NCBI RefSeq assembly: GCF_900155965.1
Contig: NZ_FTMG01000014.1
Location: 121,718-185,717 of the forward strand
Origin: Mucilaginibacter lappiensis
Lineage (GTDB): Bacteria > Bacteroidota > Bacteroidia > Sphingobacteriales > Sphingobacteriaceae
Length of the DNA: 64,000 nt
Direction: 5' to 3'
A program made the position numbers and the translations under genes. This document shows, one piece after another, positions 41,800 to 51,282 of the stretch. The stretch's first letter is position 1, and every line of letters begins with the position of its first letter. Under the pieces are notes generated by a model. That model was not told the origin of the DNA and did no database searches. It worked only from the letters and a program-made list of their open reading frames with translations.

Positions 41800-43179
41800 A
41801 TGAAAAACTATTTATTTACACTATTAATTTTCTTTCTTATACCGCTAAACAGCACCGCCCAATCCCAACAGGATACATCGTTAACAAGAAAACTGGATGA
41901 ATTAATTAAACAACGGTTACCATCCGTCGGTCCGGGATGTGTGGTTCTGGTTGCAAAAAAGGGACAGATCATTTATAAAAAAGCTTTCGGACTATCTGAT
42001 CTTCCGTCCAAAAAACCGATGCGAGCCGACATGATCTTCCGGATCGGCTCCATGACCAAACAATATACCGCGATAGCTACGCTGCAACTGGTAGAGCTGG
42101 GCAAAATATCATTACAAGATACCATCCAGAAATATGTAAAGGAATTTCCATACAAAGGCTATCCGATCAAAATTGAAAATTTTCTCACACAAACCTCTGG
42201 CATTCAGGATTATATGACCCTTCAAAACCATGACCCGGCGAAGGAGCGAGATGAATATACACCAGCGCAAGGAGTTGATTATTTTAAAGACGCACCGCTG
42301 AACTTTACACCTGGCAGCAAATTTGAATATAGCAATTCCAATTTTTATCTATTAGGCTATATTATTGAACTGGTAACCGGCCAAAGTTATGAAAGCTACA
42401 TTAAAGAGCATTTACTTAAACCCGCAGGGCTGGAACATACCTATTATCTTCATAAAGGAGAAAACGTCCCCAACCTAACTCCGGGCTATTCCCGGCCCGA
42501 CGGTAAAAACTGGGAACCAGCCGAGCTTCAGGATCCAACGGTTATGTACGCGACCGGCGGCCTGATGTCAAACGTCGATGATCTATTTAAATGGCATCAG
42601 GCTTTATCGGCAGGCAAACTGATATCAACTCAAATGTTGAAAAAGGCTTATACACCATTCAGGCTTGCTGATGGATCATTATCAGAGTATGCCTATGGGT
42701 GGTTTATCAGGGATTTGGATGGCAGCACTACTATTGAACACAGCGGATCAACCGATGGGTACCAAACCGATGAGATCTATTTGCCACAAGAAGACGTTTT
42801 TATTGTCGCTTTATTTAACGGGTTTGAGTATGATATGGATTTTATTATGCTACCCAATGACATAGCGAGATTAGCAGCAGGTAAACCCTTACGCCCCGAA
42901 CTGAAACTTACCGATGACAGCTTGAAACAATATACAGGTACTTATACCTATAACTCAGAACACCAAATGGTAGTAACTTTTAAAAATCATCAGTTATTTG
43001 TGGACGATACTTATCAGAAAGATAATTTACACGCCATTAAACTATATGCTAAAAACAACAACAGGTTTTACATTAAGGAGGCGCCAATAGATTTTGAGTT
43101 TGTACCCGATCCTTCTTCTAAAAAATTTATGCTGGTTACCTATAACGCGCATGGGAAAGATGCAGAGTGGAAACAGTGA
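41800..43179 (+). CDS. class C beta-lactamase-like serine hydrolase
   Basis: A secreted protein of about 459 residues with signal peptide MKNYLFTLLIFFLIPLNSTA, starting at ATG 41800. The penicillin-recognising fold is shown by the catalytic Ser84-x-x-Lys (IGSMTKQYTA), the Tyr-Ser-Asn triad (FEYSNSNFYLLG) and the late HSG (IEHSGSTDGY) replacing KTG. A C-terminal lipocalin-like domain follows (KQYTGTYTYNSEHQMVV). It is probably a D-aminopeptidase, esterase or DD-peptidase-like enzyme; a role in antibiotic hydrolysis is not shown. Confidence 0.88.
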   Translation: MKNYLFTLLIFFLIPLNSTAQSQQDTSLTRKLDELIKQRLPSVGPGCVVLVAKKGQIIYKKAFGLSDLPSKKPMRADMIFRIGSMTKQYTAIATLQLVELGKISLQDTIQKYVKEFPYKGYPIKIENFLTQTSGIQDYMTLQNHDPAKERDEYTPAQGVDYFKDAPLNFTPGSKFEYSNSNFYLLGYIIELVTGQSYESYIKEHLLKPAGLEHTYYLHKGENVPNLTPGYSRPDGKNWEPAELQDPTVMYATGGLMSNVDDLFKWHQALSAGKLISTQMLKKAYTPFRLADGSLSEYAYGWFIRDLDGSTTIEHSGSTDGYQTDEIYLPQEDVFIVALFNGFEYDMDFIMLPNDIARLAAGKPLRPELKLTDDSLKQYTGTYTYNSEHQMVVTFKNHQLFVDDTYQKDNLHAIKLYAKNNNRFYIKEAPIDFEFVPDPSSKKFMLVTYNAHGKDAEWKQ

Positions 43180-43196
43180 AGGCCTAAAAAAAATAA

Positions 43197-43226
43197 AAGC
43201 CCCCCAGACTTGCTCCGGGGGACTTT
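43197..43226 (+). terminator. hairpin between convergent genes
   Basis: AAGCCCCCC at 43197-43205 and GGGGGACTT at 43217-43225 form a stem, but the T-run is poor. The remaining bases to 43434 hold nothing recognised. Confidence 0.5.
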
Positions 43227-43434
43227 CAACCTAAACCTTATCACAATTAAACCGGTAAGTTTACCAGTTCATATAGGGTAATACAATTACTATACCAAAA
43301 ACCTCATTGGTTGTAAATTTTACAATTATGTAATTGGGATACCTCAACAATGTTCAAAATCTGATACACAGATTACACAACTGACTAATTGTATGGTCAC
43401 TTGTCGGTTTTCGCAGACACATCGCCCAGCATAA

Positions 43435-43941
43435 CTATAACTGCTTGGCAGTCTTTTTTCTACGCAGATAGGCATCTGTTAAAAACAAAGCAAGCACCAC
43501 ATCAAATATCAAAAACCACTTTACAAGCGGGCCGCTAAAAATGCTGTTAGTGCTGGGTAGCTTTACACCAGCAGGTAGTTTAATATCTGCAGCGCTGATA
43601 TTAATCCCGGAAATATGAATATTAGCAAAAGTGAATGTAAGCAGGGCTAATATGGTAAATACAAAGAAAATAGCTATACCCAGGATAATGCGCTTATCAA
43701 TATTGGCCTTCAGCGGCTGCATAGCATTTTCTGTGCGAATAGCCTTCATCACTTTATAAGTAAAGGCCATCGGCGGCTCATCCAATTCTATTGCTGCAAA
43801 CTCCTGGTTAAGCGCCAGCAGCTCCTGATATTTTTGTGCATATGCGCCGTCCTGCTCAATAAGCCTGGCTATGGCGTCCTGTTCAGCCGGGCTGCAGGTT
43901 CCATCAATATAATTCCAGAGTTTTTCCTCAATCGTGTTCAT
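43435..43941 (-). CDS. putative anti-sigma factor (membrane-anchored)
   Basis: A 168-residue protein with a short cytosolic N-terminus (TIEEKLWNYIDGTCSPAEQD, the anti-sigma-like helical segment without zinc-binding Cys/His) and two hydrophobic segments (RIILGIAIFFVFTILALLTF and GPLVKWFLIFDVVLALFLTD). Its start overlaps the end of the ECF sigma gene by 4 bases (ATGA), the usual sigma/anti-sigma order, which is the main evidence for the role. Confidence 0.72.
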   Translation of the reverse strand: MNTIEEKLWNYIDGTCSPAEQDAIARLIEQDGAYAQKYQELLALNQEFAAIELDEPPMAFTYKVMKAIRTENAMQPLKANIDKRIILGIAIFFVFTILALLTFTFANIHISGINISAADIKLPAGVKLPSTNSIFSGPLVKWFLIFDVVLALFLTDAYLRRKKTAKQL

Positions 43942-44519
43942 ATCAGTTCTTTCACCTCTTGTTTTAAATTGTGCTCCAGCTTCTCTTTCAAACGCTGGCG
44001 CGCCCTAAATAGTTTAACCTTAACCGTATTTGTTTCCATCCCCAATGCCTGGGCAATTTCTTCCAGAGACTGCTCCCCCTTATAAAAAAGGGTAATGATG
44101 GTAGCATCATCTGGCAGCAGTTGTGCGATGGCCTGGTTAAGATAAAACGACCTCGATTTATTTTCTATATTGTTGGTATCATAGCCCGACTCCCGGCTTT
44201 CCACCTGTATAAAAGTATTTTCATCGTCAATGGAATCTGTTGCTACCCTCTTTTTTCTTAAAAATGTCATCGCCGTGGTATAAACTATACTATACAGCCA
44301 TGTACTGAATTTCGACTGCCCCTGGAACGATGCCAGCGAGCGGTACGCTTTTATAAAACAATCCTGGGCAATCTCTTCAGCATCTTCACGCCCCTTGGCA
44401 AAACGCATGGCCAGGGTAAATACAAAACGCTGGTGCCGCTTAACCAGATCGGCATAGGCCGATTGGTTACCCGCCAGGGTTTGTTCTATGAGTTCGATAT
44501 CTGAAAGCTTGCTCTGCAT
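43938..44519 (-). CDS. ECF RNA polymerase sigma-70 factor
   Basis: A 193-residue sigma factor: region 2 LVKRHQRFVFTLAMRFAKGR, then EDAEEIAQDCFIKAYRSLAS and FSTWLYSIVYTTAMTFLRKK; region 4 LPDDATIITLFYKGEQSLEE, then IAQALGMETNTVKVKLFRAR. It differs from the FecI-like gene at 34005 and is closer to the SigW/RpoE group. It is paired with the small membrane anti-sigma factor. Confidence 0.92.
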   Translation of the reverse strand: MQSKLSDIELIEQTLAGNQSAYADLVKRHQRFVFTLAMRFAKGREDAEEIAQDCFIKAYRSLASFQGQSKFSTWLYSIVYTTAMTFLRKKRVATDSIDDENTFIQVESRESGYDTNNIENKSRSFYLNQAIAQLLPDDATIITLFYKGEQSLEEIAQALGMETNTVKVKLFRARQRLKEKLEHNLKQEVKELI

Positions 44520-44836
44520 GTGTTACAACCTCTCTGACGCCGCAGTTTTAAATCAGGTTACAGTGTTGACGTAAATTTAGTGAAAATTTAACTTGGGCAC
44601 CCGTCTTCTATCGGCTTAAAATTCAAAACAAAGCTGTAGCTTTATACAGCCATAATAACCGGACCCAAACACAAATAAATTATAACACCTGTTACATATT
44701 AAACTTTTGGTACGTTATCATAGTCACATAACATATTATATTTATAAAATAACTATCACATGAAACCATCTTCGAACTGCTAAACAAACACAAACACAGT
44801 TCGTGATAGTTTCACCATCTAAAAACAATTTACCCC
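44520..44836. promoter_or_regulatory. divergent intergenic region with paired hairpin
   Basis: The region separates the sigma gene and the SIMPL gene. It contains AACTATCA (44751-44758) with TGATAGTT (44804-44811) and CGAACTG (44773-44779) with CAGTTCG (44797-44803), which nest into one bulged stem-loop just upstream of the SIMPL start. Nothing else was recognised. Confidence 0.45.
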
Positions 44837-45526
44837 ATGAAAAAGCTATTTATCCTTGCAGCATTACTTATGACAACTTATGGAGCCTTTGCACAAACGG
44901 TTGACCTGCGCCGAAAAATTGAAGTTACAGGCATTGCCGAACAGGAAGTTACACCCGACATTATATACGTTTCCATTTCCTTACAGGAATATATGAACGG
45001 TAAAAACCGGGTTACTATTGATGTTTTAGAAAATCAACTGGAAAAAGGTGTAAAAGATGCCGGCATTCCACGCGAAGATTTTACGATAAACGATGTTTCG
45101 GCCTGGAACAACACCTATCAAAAGAAAAAAACTCCCGATTTTTTGGCCGGCAAACAATACCTGGTTAAAGTTACCGACCTGAATAAATACAACCAGATAC
45201 TAGCTAAGGTTGATCCAAAAGGGATCCAATCAACCAACATTCAGAGCTATGATTATTCAAAGATCAACGATTTGAAAAATGCGCTGAAATTAAAGGCATT
45301 ATTATCAGCCCGTGATAAAGCCGCTTTCCTGGTAAATGGCCTTGGCGATAAATTAGGATCTGCCTTGAGCATTACCGAAAGCGATAACAGCAGCTTTCCT
45401 CAGCCACGTGTCATGATGATGTATAAAGCAGCCGCAGCCGATTCTGCAGGTCCTGCCGAATCAGACATCGACTTTAAAAAGATAAAACTGAGCTTCCAGA
45501 TACAAGCTGTATTTGAGATAAAGTAG
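44837..45526 (+). CDS. secreted SIMPL (DUF541) protein
   Basis: A 229-residue protein with signal peptide MKKLFILAALLMTTYGAFA. The mature part, RKIEVTGIAEQEVTPDIIYV through AFLVNGLGDKLGSALSITES to KIKLSFQIQAVFEI, is the SIMPL/DUF541 fold. Members include the periplasmic stress protein YggE; the exact function is unknown. A strong terminator follows. The gene is next to an ECF sigma factor, so it may be a target. Confidence 0.88.
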   Translation: MKKLFILAALLMTTYGAFAQTVDLRRKIEVTGIAEQEVTPDIIYVSISLQEYMNGKNRVTIDVLENQLEKGVKDAGIPREDFTINDVSAWNNTYQKKKTPDFLAGKQYLVKVTDLNKYNQILAKVDPKGIQSTNIQSYDYSKINDLKNALKLKALLSARDKAAFLVNGLGDKLGSALSITESDNSSFPQPRVMMMYKAAAADSAGPAESDIDFKKIKLSFQIQAVFEIK

Positions 45527-45645
45527 GCTTTTAAGGTAAAAGCCGAAAGGTAAAAGGCGAAAGGTTATAAATCTTTCGCCTTTTTTGTTGAGTTTTTTTC
45601 GCAGAAAAACCCTTCACCTTTGGCCTTTAACCCTTTACCTCACTT
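45527..45645. repeat. AAAGGTAAAAGGC-type repeat with terminator
   Basis: Repeated words GGTAAAAGCCGAAAGG and GGTAAAAGGCGAAAGG, partly complemented by CCTTTGGCCTTTAACC and CCTTTACCTC downstream. A rho-independent terminator lies inside: AAAAGGCGAAAG (45552-45563) with CTTTCGCCTTTT (45573-45584), then T. Relatives stand at 60886-60925. Confidence 0.65.
45552..45586 (+). terminator. rho-independent terminator of SIMPL gene
   Basis: A perfect 12-bp stem with 9-base loop, followed directly by a T-run. Confidence 0.85.
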
Positions 45646-45760
45646 TTTTTTACAAATGGTGTAACCTGTTTAAAAACAGTGTAGTCATAACCTACAAATA
45701 CACCACATTGGTGATTTAGAAACAAGAAAAATTAAATTAACTTATTAAAACTTAAATAGT

Positions 45761-46135
45761 ATGGAAACTGCTCAACTGGGTGTATTAGCTGGAATTTTAG
45801 TACCCCTCGGCTTCTTCACCATGATCTTCGGGATCGTTTATCTGAACAAACGCGAAAAACTATCAATGATTGAACGAGGTATGGATCCTCGTAGTTACAA
45901 ACCACAATCAGCGCCTTATCAGAACTTAAAATGGGGGCTATTGCTCATCGGTTCAGGTATCGGTTTGTTCCTGGCCTTTATTTTAGATCATACGATCTTC
46001 CGCTATATGGATGATGAGGCTTTTTTCCTTTATGTGGCCCTGATTGCGATATTCGGCGGAGCCGGATTGATCCTCTCTTACCGGATAGAAAAAAAGGAAG
46101 TGTTGGATAAAGATGATGTTACCCTGCAGAAATAA
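45761..46135 (+). CDS. DUF6249-type membrane protein
   Basis: A 124-residue protein with an N-terminal helix (GVLAGILVPLGFFTMIFGIV), a basic loop with the phrase REKLSMIERGMDPRSYK, and two further helices (WGLLLIGSGIGLFLAFIL and FLYVALIAIFGGAGLILSY). The loop phrase and helix spacing match DUF6249, a Bacteroidota family of unknown function often encoded near ECF sigma factors. It is followed by a short convergent region with no strong terminator. Confidence 0.8.
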   Translation: METAQLGVLAGILVPLGFFTMIFGIVYLNKREKLSMIERGMDPRSYKPQSAPYQNLKWGLLLIGSGIGLFLAFILDHTIFRYMDDEAFFLYVALIAIFGGAGLILSYRIEKKEVLDKDDVTLQK

Positions 46136-46200
46136 TCTAGAGATATCACTGTCGACTTAAAGCGTCTGTTTCAACAGGGGCTTTTCGGCGTTTAGTGTAT

Positions 46201-46719
46201 TTAGTTCGAAATATGATACTTCTCTTTAAAAGACTGCAAGTGATGTAACTCATGCCCGGCCATCATATAAACAAATGCCCTTACCGAAAACAGGTGATCA
46301 CTGGCAATACCTGTACGCAGTAACTGCTCTTCGCTAAATCCCCTGACCATGTAAATATTTGATAACCGGGTGGCTTTAAACTCCGATGCCAGGTCCTGTA
46401 TACTTTGGGCATTAAAATCAGTGTTGTTTACGTATATATCCTGATCAAAGCCTGGCAGTTCGATATGGTTTCTCGAAAAAACAAGGGCGCGGTAGGCAAA
46501 CGTACGTTCGGTATCTATCATGTGTCCAAGCACCTGCTTCACTGTCCATTTACCTGGCGCGTAGGCGTACGAGGCCTGCTCATTGGTAAGTTTGCTTAAC
46601 CGTTGATAGCTCGATTCCATTGAACGTTCCAACAGTTCAATAACATGAGCATCAGGAACCAGGCTTACATACCCAGCTGCAAATGGCGAATATTCTTCAG
46701 GAGATGGCTTGCTTATCAT
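46201..46719 (-). CDS. DinB family protein
   Basis: A 172-residue four-helix bundle protein. The three candidate metal ligands of the DinB superfamily are in VKQVLGHMIDTERTFAYRAL and MMAGHELHHLQSFKEKY. It starts inside the last 23 bases of the sensor kinase gene on the same strand, so the pair is co-transcribed. Whether it works with the kinase is unknown. Confidence 0.85.
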   Translation of the reverse strand: MISKPSPEEYSPFAAGYVSLVPDAHVIELLERSMESSYQRLSKLTNEQASYAYAPGKWTVKQVLGHMIDTERTFAYRALVFSRNHIELPGFDQDIYVNNTDFNAQSIQDLASEFKATRLSNIYMVRGFSEEQLLRTGIASDHLFSVRAFVYMMAGHELHHLQSFKEKYHISN

Positions 46720-47917
46720 TACGTGTATTTTTTAATACGATTCTAAAGGTTGTCCCCTTACCCACTTCGGAGTCTTTTACAAATATCTGCCCGTTATGGT
46801 AGTTCTCTACCATACGTTTGGTTAGTGACAGTCCCAGACCCCAACCCCGTTTTCGTGTGGTGTAACCTGGTTGAAAAACAGTGTCAAATTTAGATCGTTG
46901 AATCCCTTTACCGGTATCGGTTACATCAATAAAAACCTGGTTCTTCACCTTGTTACCGCCTATTTCTATATGGATGCTCCCCTTACCGTCGATAGCGTTT
47001 ACCGCGTTTTTCAGTAAGTTTTCCAATACCCAATCAAACAAGGGAATGTTAAGTCCGGCTTTGAGATGTGGATTGCCCGTCATTTCAAAGCCAATATTCT
47101 TACTTACCCTAACTTTAAAATAATCAACAAAATCTTTAACCACAGCATAAACGGCATGCTCTTCCAATACGGGTTTCGATCCTATTTTTGAAAAACGGTC
47201 GGCCACTATTTCCAGCCGCTGTACATCGTTCTCCATTTCCGCTATCAGCGTATCATCCTGGGCATTAAACTTTTCCTTCATCAGCTCAATCCAGGCCATT
47301 AATGACGATATAGGAGTACCCAGCTGATGGGCTGTTTCTTTGGCCAAACCAACCCAAACCTGATCCTGTTCCGATTTGCGCGATGAACTGAATGCCGTAT
47401 AAGCCATCAGCAAAAATATTGCGATTATCGTAAGCTGAACATAAGGGAACAAGCGCAATTGTTGCAGCAAAGGCGAGTCTTTGTAATAGACAAACCATTG
47501 CTCGCCCAGCATTTTCAGCTTCATATTAATGGGCGCATGCTGTTTTTTCATATAATCCAGTTCTGACTTAAAATATTCCGGATCGTATTTTTTTGTCTTA
47601 CTTCCTTCGGCCTGTAGCTTCATAAAGGCTTTGGTGGTATCTAACCCGCGTACATATTTAATATCGCCCTTTTCATCAATAACAATGGCCGGCACCGTTA
47701 AGCTATCGCGTACAGCGGTTGTAAACTGCAAAAAGTCGTCATCGTCCGAATTAAATAACTGTCGCATACTCATGGCCCAAACCTGCGCACGGGTACGCTC
47801 GGAGCGGGCTATATTTTTAACCAGGTAGCGTGTATAAAATAGAGAGCCAAAGGCAATAACTACGGCAAACGCGAGCAGAAAATATTTCCAGCGCTTTTTT
47901 TGTTGGTATGGGTTCAT
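46697..47917 (-). CDS. membrane sensor histidine kinase
   Basis: About 406 residues from ATG 47917 (MNPYQQKKRW). Two membrane helices (KYFLLAFAVVIAFGSLFYTR and FPYVQLTIIAIFLLMAYTAF) flank a periplasmic segment of about 115 residues with the phrase VPAIVIDEKGDIKYVRGLDT. The HisKA motif is AKETAHQLGTPISSLMAWIE with His as phosphoacceptor, and the HATPase domain has LLKNAVNAIDGK (N), DTGKGIQRSKF (G1) and RGWGLGLSLTKRMVE (G2). No response regulator gene is adjacent, so it is an orphan kinase. Confidence 0.92.
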   Translation of the reverse strand: MNPYQQKKRWKYFLLAFAVVIAFGSLFYTRYLVKNIARSERTRAQVWAMSMRQLFNSDDDDFLQFTTAVRDSLTVPAIVIDEKGDIKYVRGLDTTKAFMKLQAEGSKTKKYDPEYFKSELDYMKKQHAPINMKLKMLGEQWFVYYKDSPLLQQLRLFPYVQLTIIAIFLLMAYTAFSSSRKSEQDQVWVGLAKETAHQLGTPISSLMAWIELMKEKFNAQDDTLIAEMENDVQRLEIVADRFSKIGSKPVLEEHAVYAVVKDFVDYFKVRVSKNIGFEMTGNPHLKAGLNIPLFDWVLENLLKNAVNAIDGKGSIHIEIGGNKVKNQVFIDVTDTGKGIQRSKFDTVFQPGYTTRKRGWGLGLSLTKRMVENYHNGQIFVKDSEVGKGTTFRIVLKNTRNDKQAIS

Positions 47918-47968
47918 ACTGGGCACAGTCCAAATAACGTAAAATTATTTGAATTGTGATGGTTACAG

Positions 47969-48057
47969 GTATGCAGATTTCAAATGTGTAGATATGCAGA
48001 TAATCGATTGCCCGTCATTTTTCATCTGCACATCTAAAATCTGCATATCTGCACATA
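47969..48057. repeat. CAGATATGCAGAT-type palindrome upstream of gltX
   Basis: The left arm around 47970-48002 and right arm around 48022-48057 are imperfect inverted copies made from CAGAT and CTGCA words. It shares GATTTCAAATGTG with the element before glnS. Confidence 0.65.
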
Positions 48058-48067
48058 GTAAAAAACT

Positions 48068-48075
48068 TATCTTTG
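48068..48075 (+). promoter_or_regulatory. -7 promoter box of gltX; very short leader
   Basis: TATCTTTG ends 7 bases before the gltX ATG, so the mRNA leader should be only a few bases long. Confidence 0.5.
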
Positions 48076-48082
48076 CCCCATC

Positions 48083-49606
48083 ATGACCGATAAAAAAGTA
48101 AGAGTTCGTTTTGCGCCAAGCCCCACCGGTGGTCTGCACCTGGGTGGCGTACGCACGGTATTATTCAACTATTTATTCGCCAAAAAACACCATGGCGATT
48201 TTATTTTAAGAATTGAAGACACGGACCAGAGCCGTTATGTAGAAGGTGCCGAAGAATATATTTTAGATTGTTTGAAGTGGTGTGGCCTGCAGCCAGACGA
48301 AAGTCCGGTAGTTGGCGGCCCTTACGCTCCCTATCGTCAGAGTGAGCGCAAAGCGCTTTACCGCGAATATGCCGAACGCCTGGTGATGCAAGGGCACGCC
48401 TATTACGCCTTTGATACGGCCGAAGAACTGGATAAGAACCGGAAAGAGATCCCTAATTTTCAATACGGCCTGGCCTATCGTGATAGTTTGCGCAATTCGC
48501 TTTCATTACCGCAGCACGAGGTTGATGCCTTGCTGGATGCCGGTACACCACACGTAATCCGCATAAAAATACCTGAAGATGAAACGATCAGCTTTCATGA
48601 TTTGATTCGTGGGCATGTGAGTTTCGAAACCAACCAGGTTGATGATAAGGTGTTGCTCAAAGCCGACGGTATGCCCACCTATCACTTAGCCGTAGTGGTT
48701 GATGATTACCTGATGAAAATTTCGCACGCTTTTCGTGGCGAGGAATGGCTACCATCGGCCCCTGTACACTTGCTGTTATGGGACTACCTGGGCTGGAAAT
48801 CAGACATGCCGCAATGGGCGCATCTACCCTTAATATTAAAACCCGACGGACATGGCAAGCTAAGCAAACGCGATGGCGCCCGCCTGGGTTTCCCGGTATA
48901 CGCCATGACTTGGTTTGATGCCAAAACAGGCGAACTTACCCCAGGTTTCCGCGAATTGGGCTTTTTGCCAGAAGCATTTTTAAACCTGCTGGCTACCCTG
49001 GGTTGGAATGATGGTACCGACCAGGAATTGTTTACACTGGATGAACTGATTGAAAAATTCTCACTGGAACGCGTAAGCAAAGCCGGGGCTAAGTTTGATT
49101 TTGAAAAAGCCAAATGGTTCAATGCCGAGTGGATTAAAAAGTCTGATGCCAGCAGTTTACAGTCGGCAGTGAGCGCTGTTTTGGCTGATAAAGGTATAGT
49201 GGTAACGAATGAAGATTATCTGCTAACCGTAATCAACCTCATCAAAGACCGCTGTGTTTTAATACCCGATTTTTATCAACAGGCCGGATACTTTTTTGAG
49301 CAACCCAAAGAGTACGACCTCAACGCTGTAAAACCCAAGTGGACCGACACCAAAACTGATTTTTTTAATGCGCTTACCGCTCTATTAAACAGCGATCAAG
49401 CCGCTTTAGAAGCCCATAGTTTTGAAGAGGCTTTTAAAGCTTTAATGGACGAAAAAGCCTTAAAAGCTGGCGATGTTATGCTGCCTTTCCGCATTATGCT
49501 GGTTGGCGGTAAGTTTGGCCCGCATGTGTTTGACATAGCTTCATTACTGGGCAGGCAAGAAACCATTAGCCGGATTGCCGGGGCTTTGGAAGCGTTTACT
49601 GCTTAA
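48083..49606 (+). CDS. gltX: glutamate--tRNA ligase
   Basis: Charges tRNA-Glu. The 507-residue protein has the class I signature RFAPSPTGGLHLGGVRTVLF near its start, LRIEDTDQSRYVEGAEEYI, HLAVVVDDYLMKISHAFRGE, and the KMSKS equivalent KLSKRDGARLGFPV. The alpha-helical anticodon domain fills the C-terminus. Length is normal. It is a single gene preceded by a palindromic repeat. Confidence 0.97.
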   Translation: MTDKKVRVRFAPSPTGGLHLGGVRTVLFNYLFAKKHHGDFILRIEDTDQSRYVEGAEEYILDCLKWCGLQPDESPVVGGPYAPYRQSERKALYREYAERLVMQGHAYYAFDTAEELDKNRKEIPNFQYGLAYRDSLRNSLSLPQHEVDALLDAGTPHVIRIKIPEDETISFHDLIRGHVSFETNQVDDKVLLKADGMPTYHLAVVVDDYLMKISHAFRGEEWLPSAPVHLLLWDYLGWKSDMPQWAHLPLILKPDGHGKLSKRDGARLGFPVYAMTWFDAKTGELTPGFRELGFLPEAFLNLLATLGWNDGTDQELFTLDELIEKFSLERVSKAGAKFDFEKAKWFNAEWIKKSDASSLQSAVSAVLADKGIVVTNEDYLLTVINLIKDRCVLIPDFYQQAGYFFEQPKEYDLNAVKPKWTDTKTDFFNALTALLNSDQAALEAHSFEEAFKALMDEKALKAGDVMLPFRIMLVGGKFGPHVFDIASLLGRQETISRIAGALEAFTA

Positions 49607-49677
49607 GCATACTCGCCATTCTACATATTAACAAATAAAAAATGCGTATTATTGGGATAACACAATCCTATAATCAC

Positions 49678-50988
49678 ATGAATAAAATTTACTTTAAAAG
49701 CATCAGCATTATCCTGATGCTTTTTTGCGTTATAAGCGCCTTTGCACAACAGACTGATTCCGTTAAATATATTAAGGCCGGTCGGTTCATTGATACCGAA
49801 AAAGGCAGGATATTAACCAATCAGATCATTGTGGTTGACCACGATACCATTAAAGCGGTTGGCGATAACATTAGCATACCAACAGGTGCAAAAGTTATTG
49901 ACCTCAGCAATGCCACGGTTTTGCCCGGTTTAATTGATTGCCATACCCATTTAAGCCAACAACCCGGCGATAATTATTATGACGATATTTTCCGTAAATC
50001 GGCTGTTGACTATGCAGTAATTGCACCCATTTATACCAAACGGACCCTGCTTGCCGGCTTTACCACTTGTCGCGATGTAGGCGCTGCCGCTTTTATTGAT
50101 ATCGCCCTTCGCAATGCTATCAATCATGGCGATATTCCAGGGCCGCGTATGCTTTGCGCTACTTTATTTATCGGCAGTACAGGTAGTCATGGTGACCTCA
50201 ACGGTTTTTCGCCATATTTAGACTGGGTTGGACCCAAGCAAATGAGCGGTGTGGCCAACGGTGTTGATGAGGTACGTAAACAGGTGCGTTACAATATTAA
50301 ATATGGTGCCGAGGTAATCAAATTTGGCGCAAGTGCCGGTGTGCTCTCGGAAGAAGAAAGCGTAGGCGCGCCTCAATTTACACAGGAAGAAATGAACGCC
50401 ATTGTTGATGAGGCCCATCTTTGGGGCCTTAAAGCTTGCGCCCATGCGCATGGAACAATAGCTATCAAGATGGCCGTAAAGGCCGGTGTAGCCTCTATTG
50501 AGCACGGCAGTTTCCTGGACGATGAAGCCATTGCTCTCATGAAACAACATGGCACTTACCTGGTTGCCGATATTTATAATGATGATTATATACTGAGCGA
50601 TTATGCCAAGCATGGCACCCCCGAAAAGATCATCAATAAGGAACGCCTTGTTGGAAAAACACAACGCTTAAGTTTTCAGAAAGCGGTTAAAGCCGGAGTT
50701 AAGATAGCCTTTGGCACCGATGCCGGCGTTTATCCGCACGGCTGGAATGGCAAACAGTTCAAATACATGGTAAAATATGGCCTAACTCCCATGCAGGCTA
50801 TCCAGTCGGCCACTTATAACGCTGCCGATCTGTTAGGCTGGCAAGCCAAGGTTGGTTCTATAGCTAAAGGAAAATATGCCGACCTGATAGCAGTTAAAAC
50901 CGATCCCCTAACTGATATTACCAGCCTGGAAAATGTGTCCTTTGTTATGAAGGGCGGCGAGGTATATAAGGATGAATTACATCCCTAA
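49678..50988 (+). CDS. secreted amidohydrolase family protein
   Basis: From ATG 49678 the protein of about 436 residues has a signal peptide (MNKIYFKSISIILMLFCVIS, cut near AFAQQ). The metal-dependent TIM-barrel hydrolase motif DCHTHLSQQP supplies the first His pair; ACAHAHGTIAIKMAVKAGVA and SIEHG give further His, and AFGTDAGVYPHG the Asp. The closest described members are Xaa-Pro and other dipeptidases of Gram-negative bacteria. The substrate cannot be assigned. The 294 bp after its stop hold nothing recognised. Confidence 0.9.
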   Translation: MNKIYFKSISIILMLFCVISAFAQQTDSVKYIKAGRFIDTEKGRILTNQIIVVDHDTIKAVGDNISIPTGAKVIDLSNATVLPGLIDCHTHLSQQPGDNYYDDIFRKSAVDYAVIAPIYTKRTLLAGFTTCRDVGAAAFIDIALRNAINHGDIPGPRMLCATLFIGSTGSHGDLNGFSPYLDWVGPKQMSGVANGVDEVRKQVRYNIKYGAEVIKFGASAGVLSEEESVGAPQFTQEEMNAIVDEAHLWGLKACAHAHGTIAIKMAVKAGVASIEHGSFLDDEAIALMKQHGTYLVADIYNDDYILSDYAKHGTPEKIINKERLVGKTQRLSFQKAVKAGVKIAFGTDAGVYPHGWNGKQFKYMVKYGLTPMQAIQSATYNAADLLGWQAKVGSIAKGKYADLIAVKTDPLTDITSLENVSFVMKGGEVYKDELHP

Positions 50989-51282
50989 TCTAATTACTTT
51001 ACAATAGTCAGAAAATATCGAAACAAACGAGATCAACACATCGTAATAAAGCCAAAGTGTTGAGGGTGACTATATATAGTCCTTTTATCAATATTTGGAA
51101 TAGCAGCTCGGGTTTTACCTTCAAAGAAATTTATTTATCGCATTGGAAAATACTGGCTGTCAGGTTTTTAATAATAGCAAGGGGAGTGCTTTTTTTGTAT
51201 CAATATTATTACAATCCGCAATAATATTTTGTTGGAATGATATTTAAAATTTAATTTTATGAGCCCCCTTAATTAATTGGTT

